This document shows positions 37,381-48,064 of a DNA stretch of 64,000 bases, one piece after another. The translations under genes and the position numbers were made by a program. Origin of the DNA: Schaalia sp. ORNL0103 (GTDB taxonomy: Bacteria > Actinomycetota > Actinomycetes > Actinomycetales > Actinomycetaceae); the NCBI RefSeq assembly GCF_019429565.1, contig NZ_JAHXSA010000003.1:124001-188000 (forward strand), given 5' to 3'. The notes beneath the pieces are model-generated. The model ran no database searches and was not told the origin of the DNA. It saw only the letters and a program-made list of their open reading frames with translations. Positions within the stretch are counted from its first letter, which is position 1, and every line of letters starts with the position of its first letter.

Positions 37381-37655
37381 TGCACGCCTCCCGCGTAACG
37401 AGCGTCGGCCTCGTCGATGGCCTCGACGCGCACGACGTCCTCGATGATCGGGTTGGACAGGACCTCTTCGGCGGCCTTGCGGGCCTGGTCCAGGAGCTCG
37501 TCGGTGACGGGACCGTCCACGCTCAGGTGGAAGCACTTACCCTGGCGCACGGCCTCAAAGCTCGTGATTCCGAGCCTGGGCAGCGCCGAACCGACAGCCT
37601 TACCCTGGGGATCCAGGATCTCCGGCTTCGGCATCACTTCCACGATGATTCGCCC
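37377..37655 (-). CDS. purS: Phosphoribosylformylglycinamidine synthase subunit PurS
   Basis: PurS is the small bridging subunit of the PurLQS complex. The 92-residue protein contains [21 protein letters not shown] and [21 protein letters not shown], typical of the family. The GTG at 37655 follows AAGGAGGA with good spacing; an ATG 15 codons upstream lacks a site. It overlaps purQ. Confidence 0.95.
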   Translation of the reverse strand, partial: GRIIVEVMPKPEILDPQGKAVGSALPRLGITSFEAVRQGKCFHLSVDGPVTDELLDQARKAAEEVLSNPIIEDVVRVEAIDEADARYAGGVQ

Positions 37656-37722
37656 CACGGCGTTCCTCCTTGTGTTGTTGGTGAGGATCCCGCCGTGCAT
37701 CTTGCCCGGCGGGCAAGTCTAA

Positions 37723-38724
37723 TTACAGGATGGGGTCCGACCCGGTGAGTCGGCGGTATGCCTCGACGTAGCGCGCGGCGGTCGCGGCGGCCACGGATTC
37801 GGGCAGCGCGGGCGGGTTGGCGCCCGAGGAGCGGTCCCAGCCGGACTGCTCGGAGACCAGCCAGTCGCGCACGTACTGCTTGTCGAAGCTGGGTGCGACC
37901 TGGCCCTCCACCCACTGGTCGGCGGGCCAGAATCGCGAGGAGTCCGGCGTGAGGATCTCGTCCGCGAGCACGAGCGCGCCCGTGGTCACGTCGATGCCGA
38001 ACTCAAACTTGGTGTCCGCGATGATGATGCCGCGCTCGGCGGCGATGTCGCGGGCCGCCCGGTACAGAGCGATCGACAGGTCACGGATCGCAACCGCGAG
38101 CTCCTCGCCGATGCGCTCGACGGTCTGCTCGAAGGTGATGTTTTCATCGTGCTCGCCCAGCTCAGCCTTCGCGGCGGGCGTGAAGATCGGCTCCTCGAGG
38201 CGCGAGGCCTCGGTCAGGCCCTCGGGCAGCTTGATGCCGCACACGGATCCGGACTCGCGGTACTCGGCCAGGCCGGAGCCCGTCAGGTAGCCGCGCACGA
38301 CGCACTCGATCGGGATCATGAGCAGGCTGCGGCACACGACCGCGCGCCCATCGACCTCGGCGGGCACCGTGAAGCGCGTGGGCTGGGCGCCCTCCAGGGC
38401 GCGCGAGGCCTCGGCCGGCGCCTTCGTGCCGACGGCCAGCAGGTGGTTTTCCACGAGGGGACGCAGCTGGCCCATCCACCAGATGGCAAGCTGGTTGAGG
38501 ACCGCGCCCTTGCCGGGGATCAGCGTGGGCAGCACGTAGTCGTAGGCGCTGATGCGGTCCGAGGTCACCATGAGGAGCGCCTCCGGGCCAGCCTTCGCGT
38601 GGCGCGGCCGGCCCGCCGGGGTGGCGGCCTGCGGCGCGGGGCCAACCACGGCCTCGTCGGGAGCGTAGATGTCGCGAACCTTGCCCGCGCTCAGCGGGGT
38701 CCAGCCGTGGAGGGTGGCGGTCAT
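37723..38724 (-). CDS. purC: Phosphoribosylaminoimidazole-succinocarboxamide synthase
   Basis: PurC joins CAIR and aspartate. The 333-residue protein has GKVRDIYAPDE near the N-terminus, MVTSDRISAYDYVLPTLIPGKG, PIECVVRGYLTGSG, and DTKFEFGID. An insert of about 25 residues (Pro- and Ala-rich, after residue 25) sits between the first strand and MVTSDRIS. AGGAG four bases before the ATG at 38724 sets the start. It follows purD by 19 bases. Confidence 0.95.
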   Translation of the reverse strand: MTATLHGWTPLSAGKVRDIYAPDEAVVGPAPQAATPAGRPRHAKAGPEALLMVTSDRISAYDYVLPTLIPGKGAVLNQLAIWWMGQLRPLVENHLLAVGTKAPAEASRALEGAQPTRFTVPAEVDGRAVVCRSLLMIPIECVVRGYLTGSGLAEYRESGSVCGIKLPEGLTEASRLEEPIFTPAAKAELGEHDENITFEQTVERIGEELAVAIRDLSIALYRAARDIAAERGIIIADTKFEFGIDVTTGALVLADEILTPDSSRFWPADQWVEGQVAPSFDKQYVRDWLVSEQSGWDRSSGANPPALPESVAAATAARYVEAYRRLTGSDPIL

Positions 38725-38743
38725 GATGCTCCTCAGTGGGTTC

Positions 38744-40078
38744 TCAGTCGAGGGTGACGACCAGGTCGGCGGGCCACGTCGCAATGTCGCTGCGGTGGTG
38801 CTCCCCGTCGAAGTGGATGAGGTCGACGCCGCGGTAGGCGAGCGCCCGGGCCTCGTCGAGCGTGGCCGCGCGGGCGACGACGTCGAGGACTCGGCCGCCG
38901 GAGTTCACCAGTGCGTAGGTCGGTTCGAAGCCGCAGCATCCCGCCGCGACGTCGGTCGGGTCGTCGGTGATCTCCTCGGAGGTGCCGGCGTGGATGACGT
39001 GGACCCCGTCGAGTTCCTCGGCCGCTTCGATACCGGTGATCTCATGCCCGGTATCCGTGGGGCCCGGGTAGCCGCCCGAGGCCATGACGACCGTGACGGC
39101 CGCATCCTCGCTCCACACGGGGGCGGGGACCTTGGCGAGAGTGCCGGTCGCGGCCGCGTACAGGATGGGGGCCAACGGGGAGTCGAGGCGCTCGAGGACC
39201 GCCTGGGTCTCCGGGTCGCCGAAACGCACGTTGAACTCGACGACGCGGATGCCCTTCGAGGTCATCGCGAGGCCGCAGTACAGGAGGCCACGGAAGGGGG
39301 TGCCGCGACGCGCCATCTCGGTGATGACGGGCTGAGCGACCTCGTCGACGATGCGCTGCGTGGCCTCTTCGGGGAGCCACGGGAGGGGGCTGTAGGCGCC
39401 CATGCCGCCCGTGTTCGGGCCCTCGTTGCCGTCGCCCACGCGCTTGAAGTCCTGCGCGGGCTGCAGCGGCACGACGGTAGCACCGTCGGCGAAGCAGAAG
39501 AGAGAGACCTCGGGGCCATCGAGGTAGTCCTCGATGACGACCGCTCCCCCGTCGCGCGACAGGCAGGCGCGCGCATGCTCCGAGGCCTGGGCGCGGTCGG
39601 TGGTCACGACAACACCCTTGCCGGCGGCAAGCGCGTCGTCCTTCACGACGTAGGGGGCACCCAGGTCGTCGAACGCGGCCTCGACCTCGTCCATCGTGGT
39701 GCACGTGAAGGCGCGAGCCGTGGCCACGCCGGCATCAGCCATGACCTGCTTCGCGAAAGACTTGGAAGCCTCGAGGCGCGCCGCGTCCTTCGTCGGGCCG
39801 AAAACGGGGATTCCGTAGTCCAGGACCGCATCCGCGACACCCGCAACGAGCGGGGCCTCGGGGCCGACGACCACGAGGTCGACGTTCTCAGACGTGGCGC
39901 GACGGACGACGTCCTTCGGATCCAGGGGATCCATGGTCAGGGAGCGGCCCAGCTGCTCCAGCGCGGGGTTACCCGCCTGGACGACGAGCTCAACAGGATG
40001 CTCGGGGGTGGACGTTCGTACAAGCGCACGGGCGATCGCGTGTTCGCGACCCCCGTTACCAACGAGAAGAACCTTCAC
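38744..40078 (-). CDS. purD: Phosphoribosylamine-glycine ligase
   Basis: PurD is an ATP-grasp enzyme that makes GAR. The 444-residue protein starts VKVLLVGNGGREHAIARAL and contains VVVGPEAPLVAGVADAV, GPTKDAARLEASKSFAKQ, and EFNVRFGDPETQ. The GTG start at 40078 is preceded by TAGGCT and a six-base gap, so the operon mRNA is probably leaderless. First gene of purD-C-S-Q-L. Confidence 0.95.
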   Translation of the reverse strand: MKVLLVGNGGREHAIARALVRTSTPEHPVELVVQAGNPALEQLGRSLTMDPLDPKDVVRRATSENVDLVVVGPEAPLVAGVADAVLDYGIPVFGPTKDAARLEASKSFAKQVMADAGVATARAFTCTTMDEVEAAFDDLGAPYVVKDDALAAGKGVVVTTDRAQASEHARACLSRDGGAVVIEDYLDGPEVSLFCFADGATVVPLQPAQDFKRVGDGNEGPNTGGMGAYSPLPWLPEEATQRIVDEVAQPVITEMARRGTPFRGLLYCGLAMTSKGIRVVEFNVRFGDPETQAVLERLDSPLAPILYAAATGTLAKVPAPVWSEDAAVTVVMASGGYPGPTDTGHEITGIEAAEELDGVHVIHAGTSEEITDDPTDVAAGCCGFEPTYALVNSGGRVLDVVARAATLDEARALAYRGVDLIHFDGEHHRSDIATWPADLVVTLD

Positions 40079-40170
40079 GATTTAAGCCTATCGGTGTTTG
40101 GTGGCCTTCCGGGCCACCGTGGTGTTTTATGGGTGCACGTCACAGCGAAAGTGAGACGGGCTTGCGGCCC

Positions 40171-41205
40171 TCACCAGGCGCCGTTCGGGTTGCCGCTGCG
40201 GCGGTCATCCTTCTTGTCGCGCTGATCCTTGTTGCGCTGATCGTTCTTGTGCTCCAGCTCCTCACGGCGCTGCTTCTCTCCCGGGGTCTCGCCCTCGTAG
40301 GGATTCTGCGAGGGGCTCGGGCTGGGACTCGGGTTCGTCTGCTGATCCTTCGATCCCTTGTCCTGCTGGTCCTTCTGCTGGTCCTGCTGCTGGTCCTGCT
40401 GCTGGTCGCCCTGCTCCTGGGACTGCTCCTCAGCCTTCTGCTTCTTGTCCTCGACGCGTTCCTTGTTCTGGTCGGCGGGGTTGTCGGACTGCTTGCCAGA
40501 CTGCTGCTGGTCACCGGACTGGTTCTGGTTACTCGACTGGTCCTTGTTATCGGACTGGTTTTGGTCGTCAGACTGGTTCTGGTCGGACTGGTTCTGGCTG
40601 GAGTTGGAGGCGGTCTGACAGGGGGCGACAGTCTCTTCCGCTTCCTGGTAGGTGGTCGCGGCGTTTCCGTAGGCGCCGGCAGCAGCCTGCGCGTCACCCT
40701 GAATCTCGATGCCGATCGCGAGGTTGACGCGAACGCGGCATTCGTAGGAGAAGGGCTCGAGTCGGCCAGGCTGAACCTCGGTGGCCTTGGGGACGAGGTC
40801 GAAGGCGGTACGCAGCTCCGTCACCCCCTCGTCGGTCTGTCCCTGACGCACGAGAGTGGTGCCGCGGTTGTAGTGCGCGACCCAGCGCTCGATGCCGATC
40901 TTCGTCCACGCCATCTGGCCTTCGTAGCCCGTCTGGGCGACGTCGTATTCCTTCGCCTTCCAGTGGTTCAGGGACGAGCGCGACCAGAGTGAGAGCCCGA
41001 TCAGGTACGCGGCGACGCTCAGCACGATGACGAGGATCGGGATGGAGTACCACAGAGGGCGCAGCGCACGGGGGTTGCGCTGGATCTTCTGTTTGCCCGA
41101 CGAGGCCTTGGTGAGCTTCGCGCGAACGGACGCATCGACGGGATCGACCTGCGGTGCGCCAAAGGGGAGGAGGTCTGCTTCGGGCTGCGAGTTCTCAGAT
41201 GGCAT
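40171..41205 (-). CDS. TPR-like membrane protein with Gln/Asn/Asp-rich tail (BatC-like)
   Basis: The 344-residue protein has a cytoplasmic start, one membrane helix at about residues 50-70 (WYSIPILVIVLSVAAYLIGL) and a TPR-like helical region (KAKEYDVAQTGYEGQMAWTKIGIERWVAHYNRGTTLVRQGQTDEGVTELRTAF...). The long low-complexity tail from about residue 205 is built from Gln, Asn, Asp and Ser (QNQSD-type repeats), then Lys/Glu/Arg-rich sequence. It is the last gene of the MoxR-DUF58-VWA operon and overlaps the VWA gene before it. The position and TPR fold match BatC of Bat (aerotolerance) operons. Its function is unknown. Confidence 0.72.
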   Translation of the reverse strand: MPSENSQPEADLLPFGAPQVDPVDASVRAKLTKASSGKQKIQRNPRALRPLWYSIPILVIVLSVAAYLIGLSLWSRSSLNHWKAKEYDVAQTGYEGQMAWTKIGIERWVAHYNRGTTLVRQGQTDEGVTELRTAFDLVPKATEVQPGRLEPFSYECRVRVNLAIGIEIQGDAQAAAGAYGNAATTYQEAEETVAPCQTASNSSQNQSDQNQSDDQNQSDNKDQSSNQNQSGDQQQSGKQSDNPADQNKERVEDKKQKAEEQSQEQGDQQQDQQQDQQKDQQDKGSKDQQTNPSPSPSPSQNPYEGETPGEKQRREELEHKNDQRNKDQRDKKDDRRSGNPNGAW

Positions 41206-42229
41206 GGGAGTTCCTCAACTGTTGGGCGCGCAGCGCCAGCGTGGCACCCTCCCACGCGAGGAGAGCCCCAAGAAGGAGCGCGAAAGGCCAGATGATGTAG
41301 CGATACGTGTCTTTCAGGTTGCGTGACTCGGCCATCGTCGTCGCCTTATCGAGCACGGAACGAGCGTGCGATTCGATCGCTGACTTGTCGGGCGAATGCA
41401 CGTAGTCGACGCCCACGCGTGAGGCGACATCCTTCAGGGCGGCCTCGTCGATCTTCGAAATGGCGATCGGGTTGTCGGGCTTCGAGGAGTCGTGGATGTA
41501 CTCGGGTTCACCGCCGCTCTGGGAGCCGCTGTCGCCCAGGCGCAGCACCCTCATGGGGCCGCCTTCCTCGGTGCCGTAGCCGAGGACGAGGCCGCCGTCA
41601 ATGTACTCCTTGACGGCATCCCAGTCGCTGGCATTGCCGGAGGGGGCGCTGCTCCAGTGGTCCTGGTTAGAGGTCTCGCCGTCGGACAAGACGAAGAGCG
41701 CGCGCACGTTCTGGGGGTGGCGTTCCTTGTTTTTCTTCAGGAGCTTGGCGAGGTCTTGGGCGGGTCGGTTCACCGACGATCCCTGGGAGGAACTGGAGAG
41801 CTCGCGGTCGAAGGAATCCATGTACGAGACGACCGCGGAGGCGTCGGAGGTCAGCGGCAGGTCCGTGTGGACCCTTGAGTCCCAGGACATGATGGAGAAG
41901 CGCGATCCGGTGAGGATGTTCATCATGATCGAGATGTCGTTGCGCACACCGTCGATGCGGGGCTTACTGCCGTCCCAGTCCTCGGCGGCCATGGAGCCGG
42001 TGCGGTCAATGACGAAGTAGACCTCGAGGGTCGAGGTCACTTCCTGGGCCTCGCCGGGGATCGACGGGCCTGCGCCCATGATGATGACGGTGACGACGAT
42101 GAGGAAGCGACGCAGGACGTCCATGACGTGGCGGCGGGTGGCGCGCTTGGCCGACAGGAACACGAAGAGCGCGCCGAGCGCGGCAATGATGCCCAGGAGG
42201 GCCAGGTGAAAAACGGGGCGAAAAATCAT
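41195..42229 (-). CDS. Membrane-anchored von Willebrand factor A protein (BatB-like)
   Basis: The 344-residue protein has two N-terminal hydrophobic segments, a VWA domain at about residues 65-270 with the MIDAS start VIDRTGSM (the third motif residue is Thr), FVLSDGETS as the later MIDAS-related loop, and a C-terminal membrane helix (FALLLGALLAWEGATL). This is the Bat layout: the VWA domain exposed between membrane segments. It overlaps the following TPR-like gene by 11 bases and starts two bases after the preceding VWA gene. The partner and ligand are unknown. Confidence 0.82.
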   Translation of the reverse strand: MIFRPVFHLALLGIIAALGALFVFLSAKRATRRHVMDVLRRFLIVVTVIIMGAGPSIPGEAQEVTSTLEVYFVIDRTGSMAAEDWDGSKPRIDGVRNDISIMMNILTGSRFSIMSWDSRVHTDLPLTSDASAVVSYMDSFDRELSSSSQGSSVNRPAQDLAKLLKKNKERHPQNVRALFVLSDGETSNQDHWSSAPSGNASDWDAVKEYIDGGLVLGYGTEEGGPMRVLRLGDSGSQSGGEPEYIHDSSKPDNPIAISKIDEAALKDVASRVGVDYVHSPDKSAIESHARSVLDKATTMAESRNLKDTYRYIIWPFALLLGALLAWEGATLALRAQQLRNSHAI

Positions 42230-42230
42230 G

Positions 42231-43247
42231 TCAGAGCCTCCCGAACGCCAGCAGACCGAGCAGGGACACGACGCCGACGAGTGTCCACCCCAAGGCGGCG
42301 CCGGGGCGGTCCGTCTCCATCATCTTTCCAGCGGAGTCGAGTTCTTCTTTCTGTTCGGCCTCGATCTGCTTCACCACGCTATCCACGGCCGACGGGGAGG
42401 AGGCATCGTAGAAGTCGCCGCCGGTCTTACGGACCTCGTCACGCAGCTGCAGGGCCGCGGAGCTCAGGCTGATATCCGATCCCGGGTACAGGGCGGTGAC
42501 CGTCACGCCCTGGCTCTTCGCGAATTCGATCGCCTCGCTCAGGTCGTAGACGCCGGCGCCGTACACCTCGTTGTCGGTGGCCAGCAGGATGGTACGAGAC
42601 CGCTGCTTGTCGTTATGGTCGAAGCCCATGACGCACGAGGCCAGACCGTCGCCGACGAGCGAGGAGACTTCCTGATTCTCGTCCAAGACGGGCTCCAAGT
42701 ACTCGAAGAGTTCCCTTGTTCCAGACACCTTTCCACCAATTTGGATGAGGCCGGTGTCGATCGTGTCCGACATGTCCTGGAGAACGTCGGTGGCCATGTC
42801 GTAGTCGTCGGTGAGCGGGAACATCGTCATCGAGTAGGCGTCCCACAGCTGGAGCGAGATTCTCTCGCCCTCGAAGTGGGAGATGATTTGCCGGAAGGCC
42901 CCGCCGATCTTTGAGTCGTAGGGCAGCATCGATCCGGACGAGTCCAGGCACAGGACGATGTCGCGGCTCGCAGACTTGTCGTGCTTGACGTAGCGGTCGA
43001 CGGGCGCGCCCGCCGACACGGAGGTCGCGATGACGGCGATCAGGAAGCAGACGAAGGCTATGGCCAGCGAGGCGCGAGTGCGACGCACGAGCGCCTGGTA
43101 CTTCGGCAGACCCCGCAGGTAGCCGGTGTTAGCAACCCAGCCCTTCTTGCCCGAACGCACGCCGGCGCGACGCGCGAGCAGCCACCCGACGACCGTCGCG
43201 ATTGCGACAACCGCCAGGACGATGGGAATCAACCACCAGAACCTCAT
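42231..43247 (-). CDS. Membrane-anchored von Willebrand factor A protein (BatA-like)
   Basis: The 338-residue protein has membrane helices at about residues 5-25 and 60-80, a VWA domain with a complete MIDAS motif LCLDSSGSM near residue 100, and a final membrane helix (GWTLVGVVSLLGLLAFG). The VWA fold binds a divalent metal and typically a protein partner. It overlaps the small membrane gene upstream by four bases. Two different VWA proteins in tandem with MoxR are typical of MoxR-Bat operons. Confidence 0.83.
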   Translation of the reverse strand: MRFWWLIPIVLAVVAIATVVGWLLARRAGVRSGKKGWVANTGYLRGLPKYQALVRRTRASLAIAFVCFLIAVIATSVSAGAPVDRYVKHDKSASRDIVLCLDSSGSMLPYDSKIGGAFRQIISHFEGERISLQLWDAYSMTMFPLTDDYDMATDVLQDMSDTIDTGLIQIGGKVSGTRELFEYLEPVLDENQEVSSLVGDGLASCVMGFDHNDKQRSRTILLATDNEVYGAGVYDLSEAIEFAKSQGVTVTALYPGSDISLSSAALQLRDEVRKTGGDFYDASSPSAVDSVVKQIEAEQKEELDSAGKMMETDRPGAALGWTLVGVVSLLGLLAFGRL

Positions 43248-43732
43248 ACGTTCACCGCCTCCACGGCCATGGTCAAGACGTTGGTGACGGCCTCATGAGA
43301 AGGCTGCCCCTGCGGGATCTCATCGCCCGAGAAACTGGGGATTTCGCAGGCCTGCAGGATGTCGGCCAGGCCCGGCCACACGGGGACAAGCTCGCGCACC
43401 TCGGACACGGTCGCGACCTCGAGGTCTCGGCCCGTTCGCTCAGTGCCCAGGGCACGCATGAGGCCCGCGAGCGCCAGGTGAACGCCGCGCGCATCCAGGT
43501 CACCGTCGGCGTAGCGGTCGGCAATCTGATCGATGTAGGTGAGGTACTTCTTGCGGCGAGCATCCGTGATCGTCTGAAGTTCCATGACCTCGCCGATACG
43601 CGACGTCCACCAGCGCCAGATGCTGTAGACAATCCACCCGAGGACGGCCACGACGAGTACCGTCCCCAGGATCCACATCCAGTTCGGGTAGAGCGCGGGA
43701 TCGTTCAGGCCGTTGGTAAGATCACCGGACAT
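43244..43732 (-). CDS. Small membrane protein of the MoxR-VWA operon
   Basis: The 162-residue protein has one membrane helix at residues 19-40 (WMWILGTVLVVAVLGWIVYSIWRWW) followed by a soluble helical domain (RKKYLTYIDQIADRYADGDLDARGVHLALAGLMRAL). The position between DUF58 and VWA genes is that of DUF4381-like proteins in other MoxR operons, but similarity is too weak to claim membership. A GGGGAG site precedes the ATG. It overlaps both neighbours, so it is certainly co-expressed. Confidence 0.75.
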   Translation of the reverse strand: MSGDLTNGLNDPALYPNWMWILGTVLVVAVLGWIVYSIWRWWTSRIGEVMELQTITDARRKKYLTYIDQIADRYADGDLDARGVHLALAGLMRALGTERTGRDLEVATVSEVRELVPVWPGLADILQACEIPSFSGDEIPQGQPSHEAVTNVLTMAVEAVNV

Positions 43733-44615
43733 GTGCTCCCCTTTCGAGGGCTCGCATGAGTGCGCGCGGGACGTCCTGACTGGAGCCCACGTCCACGCGG
43801 ATCACCCCACGTTTATCGAGCATTTGGGCGACCGCGTGTCGGCGCATCGCCACGAGATTGGCGGCTTCCCCGGCTAGCTGCGAGTCGCGCAGCAGGAAGT
43901 CCGGGAGGGGCCCTTCGGTCACGTCGACCACGTTCGTTCCCTCCTCAAGGGAGGTCGGGTCGATGTCCTCGACGCTCACGAGGATGACCTGGTGGCGCAC
44001 GGACAGGGACTTGATGAGGTCATCGGACAGGCGGGTTGGCTCCGGCTGGGTTGCGTCGGTGACGATGACGATGAGGCTGCGGCGTCGGGTCACCGTCCGC
44101 GCGCGCGCTAAGAGCTTGGGCACGTCCGAGTGCGGGGAGGACAGCGTGATGTCCTCCTCGATGCGACGCATGATGGTTTCGGCGTGGGCGTTGCCGGATC
44201 GGGCGGGCATGAAGCGCACGCGCTCGGCGTCACCGGCGACGAGGCCGATCTGGTCTCCGCGCGCGACGCTCAGCCATGCGATCGCCTCGCATGCGGCGAG
44301 GGCAACCTCTTCCTTCGTCTCACCCGACGGGGCGAGAGCACCCATTTCGCGGCCCGTGTCGACGACGAGCATAACCTGCAGGTTCGCCGTGGCCTCGTGC
44401 CTCTTGATGACCGGCGAACCGGTGCGAGCCGTCGCCGCCCAGTCGATTTCGCGCACGTCGTCGCCCGGCTGATAGGGAGCCAGGTCCATGAACTCCCAGC
44501 CGCGTCCCTGCCGCAGCGCGGAGTGCTGTCCATCCATGATGGACAGCAGCTTGCGCATGACGGGCAGCTGGATGCGCGTGGAGAGCGCGTGGATTTCGCG
44601 CGAGCGTACAGGCAT
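43722..44615 (-). CDS. DUF58 domain protein
   Basis: The 297-residue soluble protein has the DUF58 signature YQPGDDVREIDWAATART near residue 50, followed by a VWA-like fold (VMLVVDTGREMGAL, IVIVTDATQPEP). DUF58 proteins accompany MoxR ATPases and VWA proteins and are thought to act with them in assembling or activating complexes. It ends 11 bases inside the next gene. There is no membrane segment, unlike several DUF58 relatives. Confidence 0.88.
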   Translation of the reverse strand: MPVRSREIHALSTRIQLPVMRKLLSIMDGQHSALRQGRGWEFMDLAPYQPGDDVREIDWAATARTGSPVIKRHEATANLQVMLVVDTGREMGALAPSGETKEEVALAACEAIAWLSVARGDQIGLVAGDAERVRFMPARSGNAHAETIMRRIEEDITLSSPHSDVPKLLARARTVTRRRSLIVIVTDATQPEPTRLSDDLIKSLSVRHQVILVSVEDIDPTSLEEGTNVVDVTEGPLPDFLLRDSQLAGEAANLVAMRRHAVAQMLDKRGVIRVDVGSSQDVPRALMRALERGAHVR

Positions 44616-44654
44616 TGCGTTCCTCGAGGGCGTTGGCGGCGGGCGGGAGAATCG

Positions 44655-45644
<990 letters not shown>

Positions 45645-45805
45645 GGGCTCTCCTTGCGTGCGCGGTCGGATGCTGTCCCAGTGTAGCCCCTCCGGCTCCT
45701 CGTTGACACAACCCGGTCAGTTTTCGCTTCGTTATCGACGAGGCTGGGGCTGGCCGCGCTCGAGATCTTTCCTCTGTGTTTCAGCACTCCACCGGTGAGA
45801 AAAAG

Positions 45806-45839
45806 GGGCGAGCCCCGGAGTTTCCTCCGGGGCTCGCCC
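45806..45839 (-). terminator. Intrinsic terminator after pckG
   Basis: A perfect 15-bp stem (45806-45820 with 45825-45839, TTTC loop) is followed on the minus strand by CTTTTTCTC, 15 bases past the pckG stop. In the gap beyond it, 45736-45750 carries a GACGAGGCTGGGGC copy. Confidence 0.88.
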
Positions 45840-45854
45840 TCAGGTCCGCTTTGA

Positions 45855-47693
45855 TCAGGCCTGCTTCGCGGCGGCGATACGCGCGCGGAACTTGGCCAGC
45901 TGCTCGGTGATGGCGGCGGGAACCTTGTCGCCGAACTGCGAGAAGTATTCCTCGGTGTCGTCCATCTCGGCGGCCCAAGCGTCGGGGTCGATCGCGAAGA
46001 GCTTCGCCCAAACGGCCTCGTCGATGTCCAGACCGTCGAGGTTGAAGTCCTCGAACTTCGGGTAGCGGCCGGTCACGCCGTCGATGGCCTCGACCTCGCC
46101 GGCGGCGCGGCGAACGATCCAGTCCAGGACGCGGGAGTTGTCGCCGTAGCCGGGCCACATGAAGTTGCCGTCTTCGTCCTTGCGGAACCAGTTGACCTGG
46201 TAAACCTTCGGGAACTTCTCGCCCAGCTTGTCCTGCATCTCCAGCCAGTGGCCCCAGTAGTCGGCCATGTTGTAGCCGCAGAAGGGCAGCATGGCGAAGG
46301 GGTCGTGGCGCAGCGAGCCGGCCTTGACGTCGGTCGCAGCAGCGGTGACCTCGGAGGCCACGGAGGCGCCGATGAACACGCCGTGGGCGGGCTCGTACTG
46401 CTCGGCAACCAGCGGGACGTTGGTGGCGCGGCGGCCACCGAAGAGGATGGCGTCAACGGCGACACCCTCGGGGGCTTCCCAGTCGGGGCAGATGATGGGG
46501 CACTGCGCGGCGGGGACGGTGAAGCGGCTGTTCGGGTGAGCAGCCTTCTCGCCGGACTCGGGGGTCCAGTCGTTGCCATGCCAGTCGATCAGGTGCGCCG
46601 GAACGTCGCCGTCGATGCCTTCCCACCACACGTCGCCATCGTCGGTCAGGGCGACGTTCGTGAAGATGGAGTTGGCCTTGGCGGTCTCCATGGCCATGGG
46701 GTTGGTCTTGTAGGAGGTGCCGGGGGCAACGCCGAAGAAGCCAGCCTCGGGGTTGATGGCGCGCAGGCGGCCATCCTCACCGGGACGCATCCACGCGATG
46801 TCGTCGCCGACGGTCTCGACCTTGTAGCCGGGGATCGTGGGCTGGAGCATGGCGAGGTTGGTCTTGCCACAGGCGCTCGGGAAGGCGGCGGTGACGTGGA
46901 ACTGCTGGCCGGTGGACTCGCGGGTCAGGCGCAGGACGAGCATGTGCTCGGCCATCCAGCCGTCACGCTTTGCCATGGTCGAGGCGATACGCAGGGCGAA
47001 GCACTTCTTGCCGAGCAGGGCGTTGCCGCCGTAGCCCGAACCGAAGGACCAGATCTCGTTGGTCTCGGGGAAGTGGGTGATGTACTTCTCGTCGTTGCAG
47101 GGCCAGTTGTCGTCTTCCTGACCGGGCTCGAGGGGAGCGCCGACGGAGTGAACGGCGGGAACCCACACGCGACCCTCGTTGATGAGGTCCATGGCAGCAG
47201 CACCCATGCGGGTCATGATGCGCATGTTGACGACAACGTAGGGGGAGTCGGTGATCTCAATACCGAGCTGGGAGATGGGGCCGCCCAGGGGACCCATGGA
47301 GAAGGGCACCACGTACATGGTGCGGCCCTTCATGGAGCCCGTGAACTTCTCACGCAGGGTGGCCTTCATTTCCTTGGGGTCGGCCCAGTGGTTCGTCGGG
47401 CCGGCGTCCTCTTCCTTCTCACAGCAGATGAAGGTACGGGACTCAACACGCGCAACGTCGGACGGCTTGGAGCGAGCCAGGAACGAGTTGGGGCGCTTCT
47501 CCTCGTTGAGCTTGGTGAACATGCCGCTCTCGACCATCTGAGAGGTCAGGCGATCCCACTCCTCCTGGGAGCCGTCGGAGAACTCGATGGCGTCAGGCGT
47601 GGTCAGCTCAGCAATTTCAGCAACCCACTTGATGACATCTTCGGGAGCGTTCGCCGGAGCGGCTGCACGCACGTCCTGTTCGGTCACGGACAT
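45855..47693 (-). CDS. pckG: Phosphoenolpyruvate carboxykinase (GTP)
   Basis: This enzyme interconverts oxaloacetate and PEP with GTP. The 612-residue protein has the GTP-type features: [51 protein letters not shown], the kinase-1 loop [12 protein letters not shown], and [18 protein letters not shown] five bases before the ATG at 47693 fixes the start; an in-frame ATG at 47756 lacks support. It is monocistronic with a strong terminator. In organisms without a complete TCA cycle it often works toward oxaloacetate. Confidence 0.96.
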   Translation of the reverse strand: MSVTEQDVRAAAPANAPEDVIKWVAEIAELTTPDAIEFSDGSQEEWDRLTSQMVESGMFTKLNEEKRPNSFLARSKPSDVARVESRTFICCEKEEDAGPTNHWADPKEMKATLREKFTGSMKGRTMYVVPFSMGPLGGPISQLGIEITDSPYVVVNMRIMTRMGAAAMDLINEGRVWVPAVHSVGAPLEPGQEDDNWPCNDEKYITHFPETNEIWSFGSGYGGNALLGKKCFALRIASTMAKRDGWMAEHMLVLRLTRESTGQQFHVTAAFPSACGKTNLAMLQPTIPGYKVETVGDDIAWMRPGEDGRLRAINPEAGFFGVAPGTSYKTNPMAMETAKANSIFTNVALTDDGDVWWEGIDGDVPAHLIDWHGNDWTPESGEKAAHPNSRFTVPAAQCPIICPDWEAPEGVAVDAILFGGRRATNVPLVAEQYEPAHGVFIGASVASEVTAAATDVKAGSLRHDPFAMLPFCGYNMADYWGHWLEMQDKLGEKFPKVYQVNWFRKDEDGNFMWPGYGDNSRVLDWIVRRAAGEVEAIDGVTGRYPKFEDFNLDGLDIDEAVWAKLFAIDPDAWAAEMDDTEEYFSQFGDKVPAAITEQLAKFRARIAAAKQA

Positions 47694-48064
47694 TTTGCCT
47701 CCTGAGGCATTTCGGATTGTCGAGGCCGCAGTTGCGTCCTCGATTGACAGAATCAATCATGCCGGACCTCTCACCCGCGCTTGCGGGAGCTTGGTCCCGG
47801 TCACACCTCAATCGTAGTCGAACAAGTCACACACCGCCCGGCCGATAGGGACCTTTAACCCATCTACAAGGCCCATTCTCGGCGCCCTACCCCGCCCCGA
47901 CCTCGTGAATGCGACGGAAGTCGTCCATTCACCCATCGCCGTGAGATAGAACACCCAATATGGGGTCACAATTCCATCTCTGAACTTGAAGTCTCACCAT
48001 CCCATGACCGACGATTACACGTAGCACAACAGTGCTGTTCACCATTGGAAGGACCGAATACACC
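47694..48064. promoter_or_regulatory. Divergent regulatory region between pckG and the phosphate transport genes
   Basis: This 371-base gap must hold the promoters of both divergent units. I see an inverted repeat ATTGACAGAATCAAT (about 47743-47757) on the pckG side. On the phosphate side, scattered TTCACC-like words (about 47927 and 48037) recall PHO-box half sites but lack regular spacing. No promoter is assigned with confidence. Confidence 0.35.

Noticed and set aside
47920-48050. PHO box upstream of the DUF47-pit genes
   Set aside because: TTCACC-like words occur but not as 11-bp direct repeats, so a PhoP site cannot be supported.
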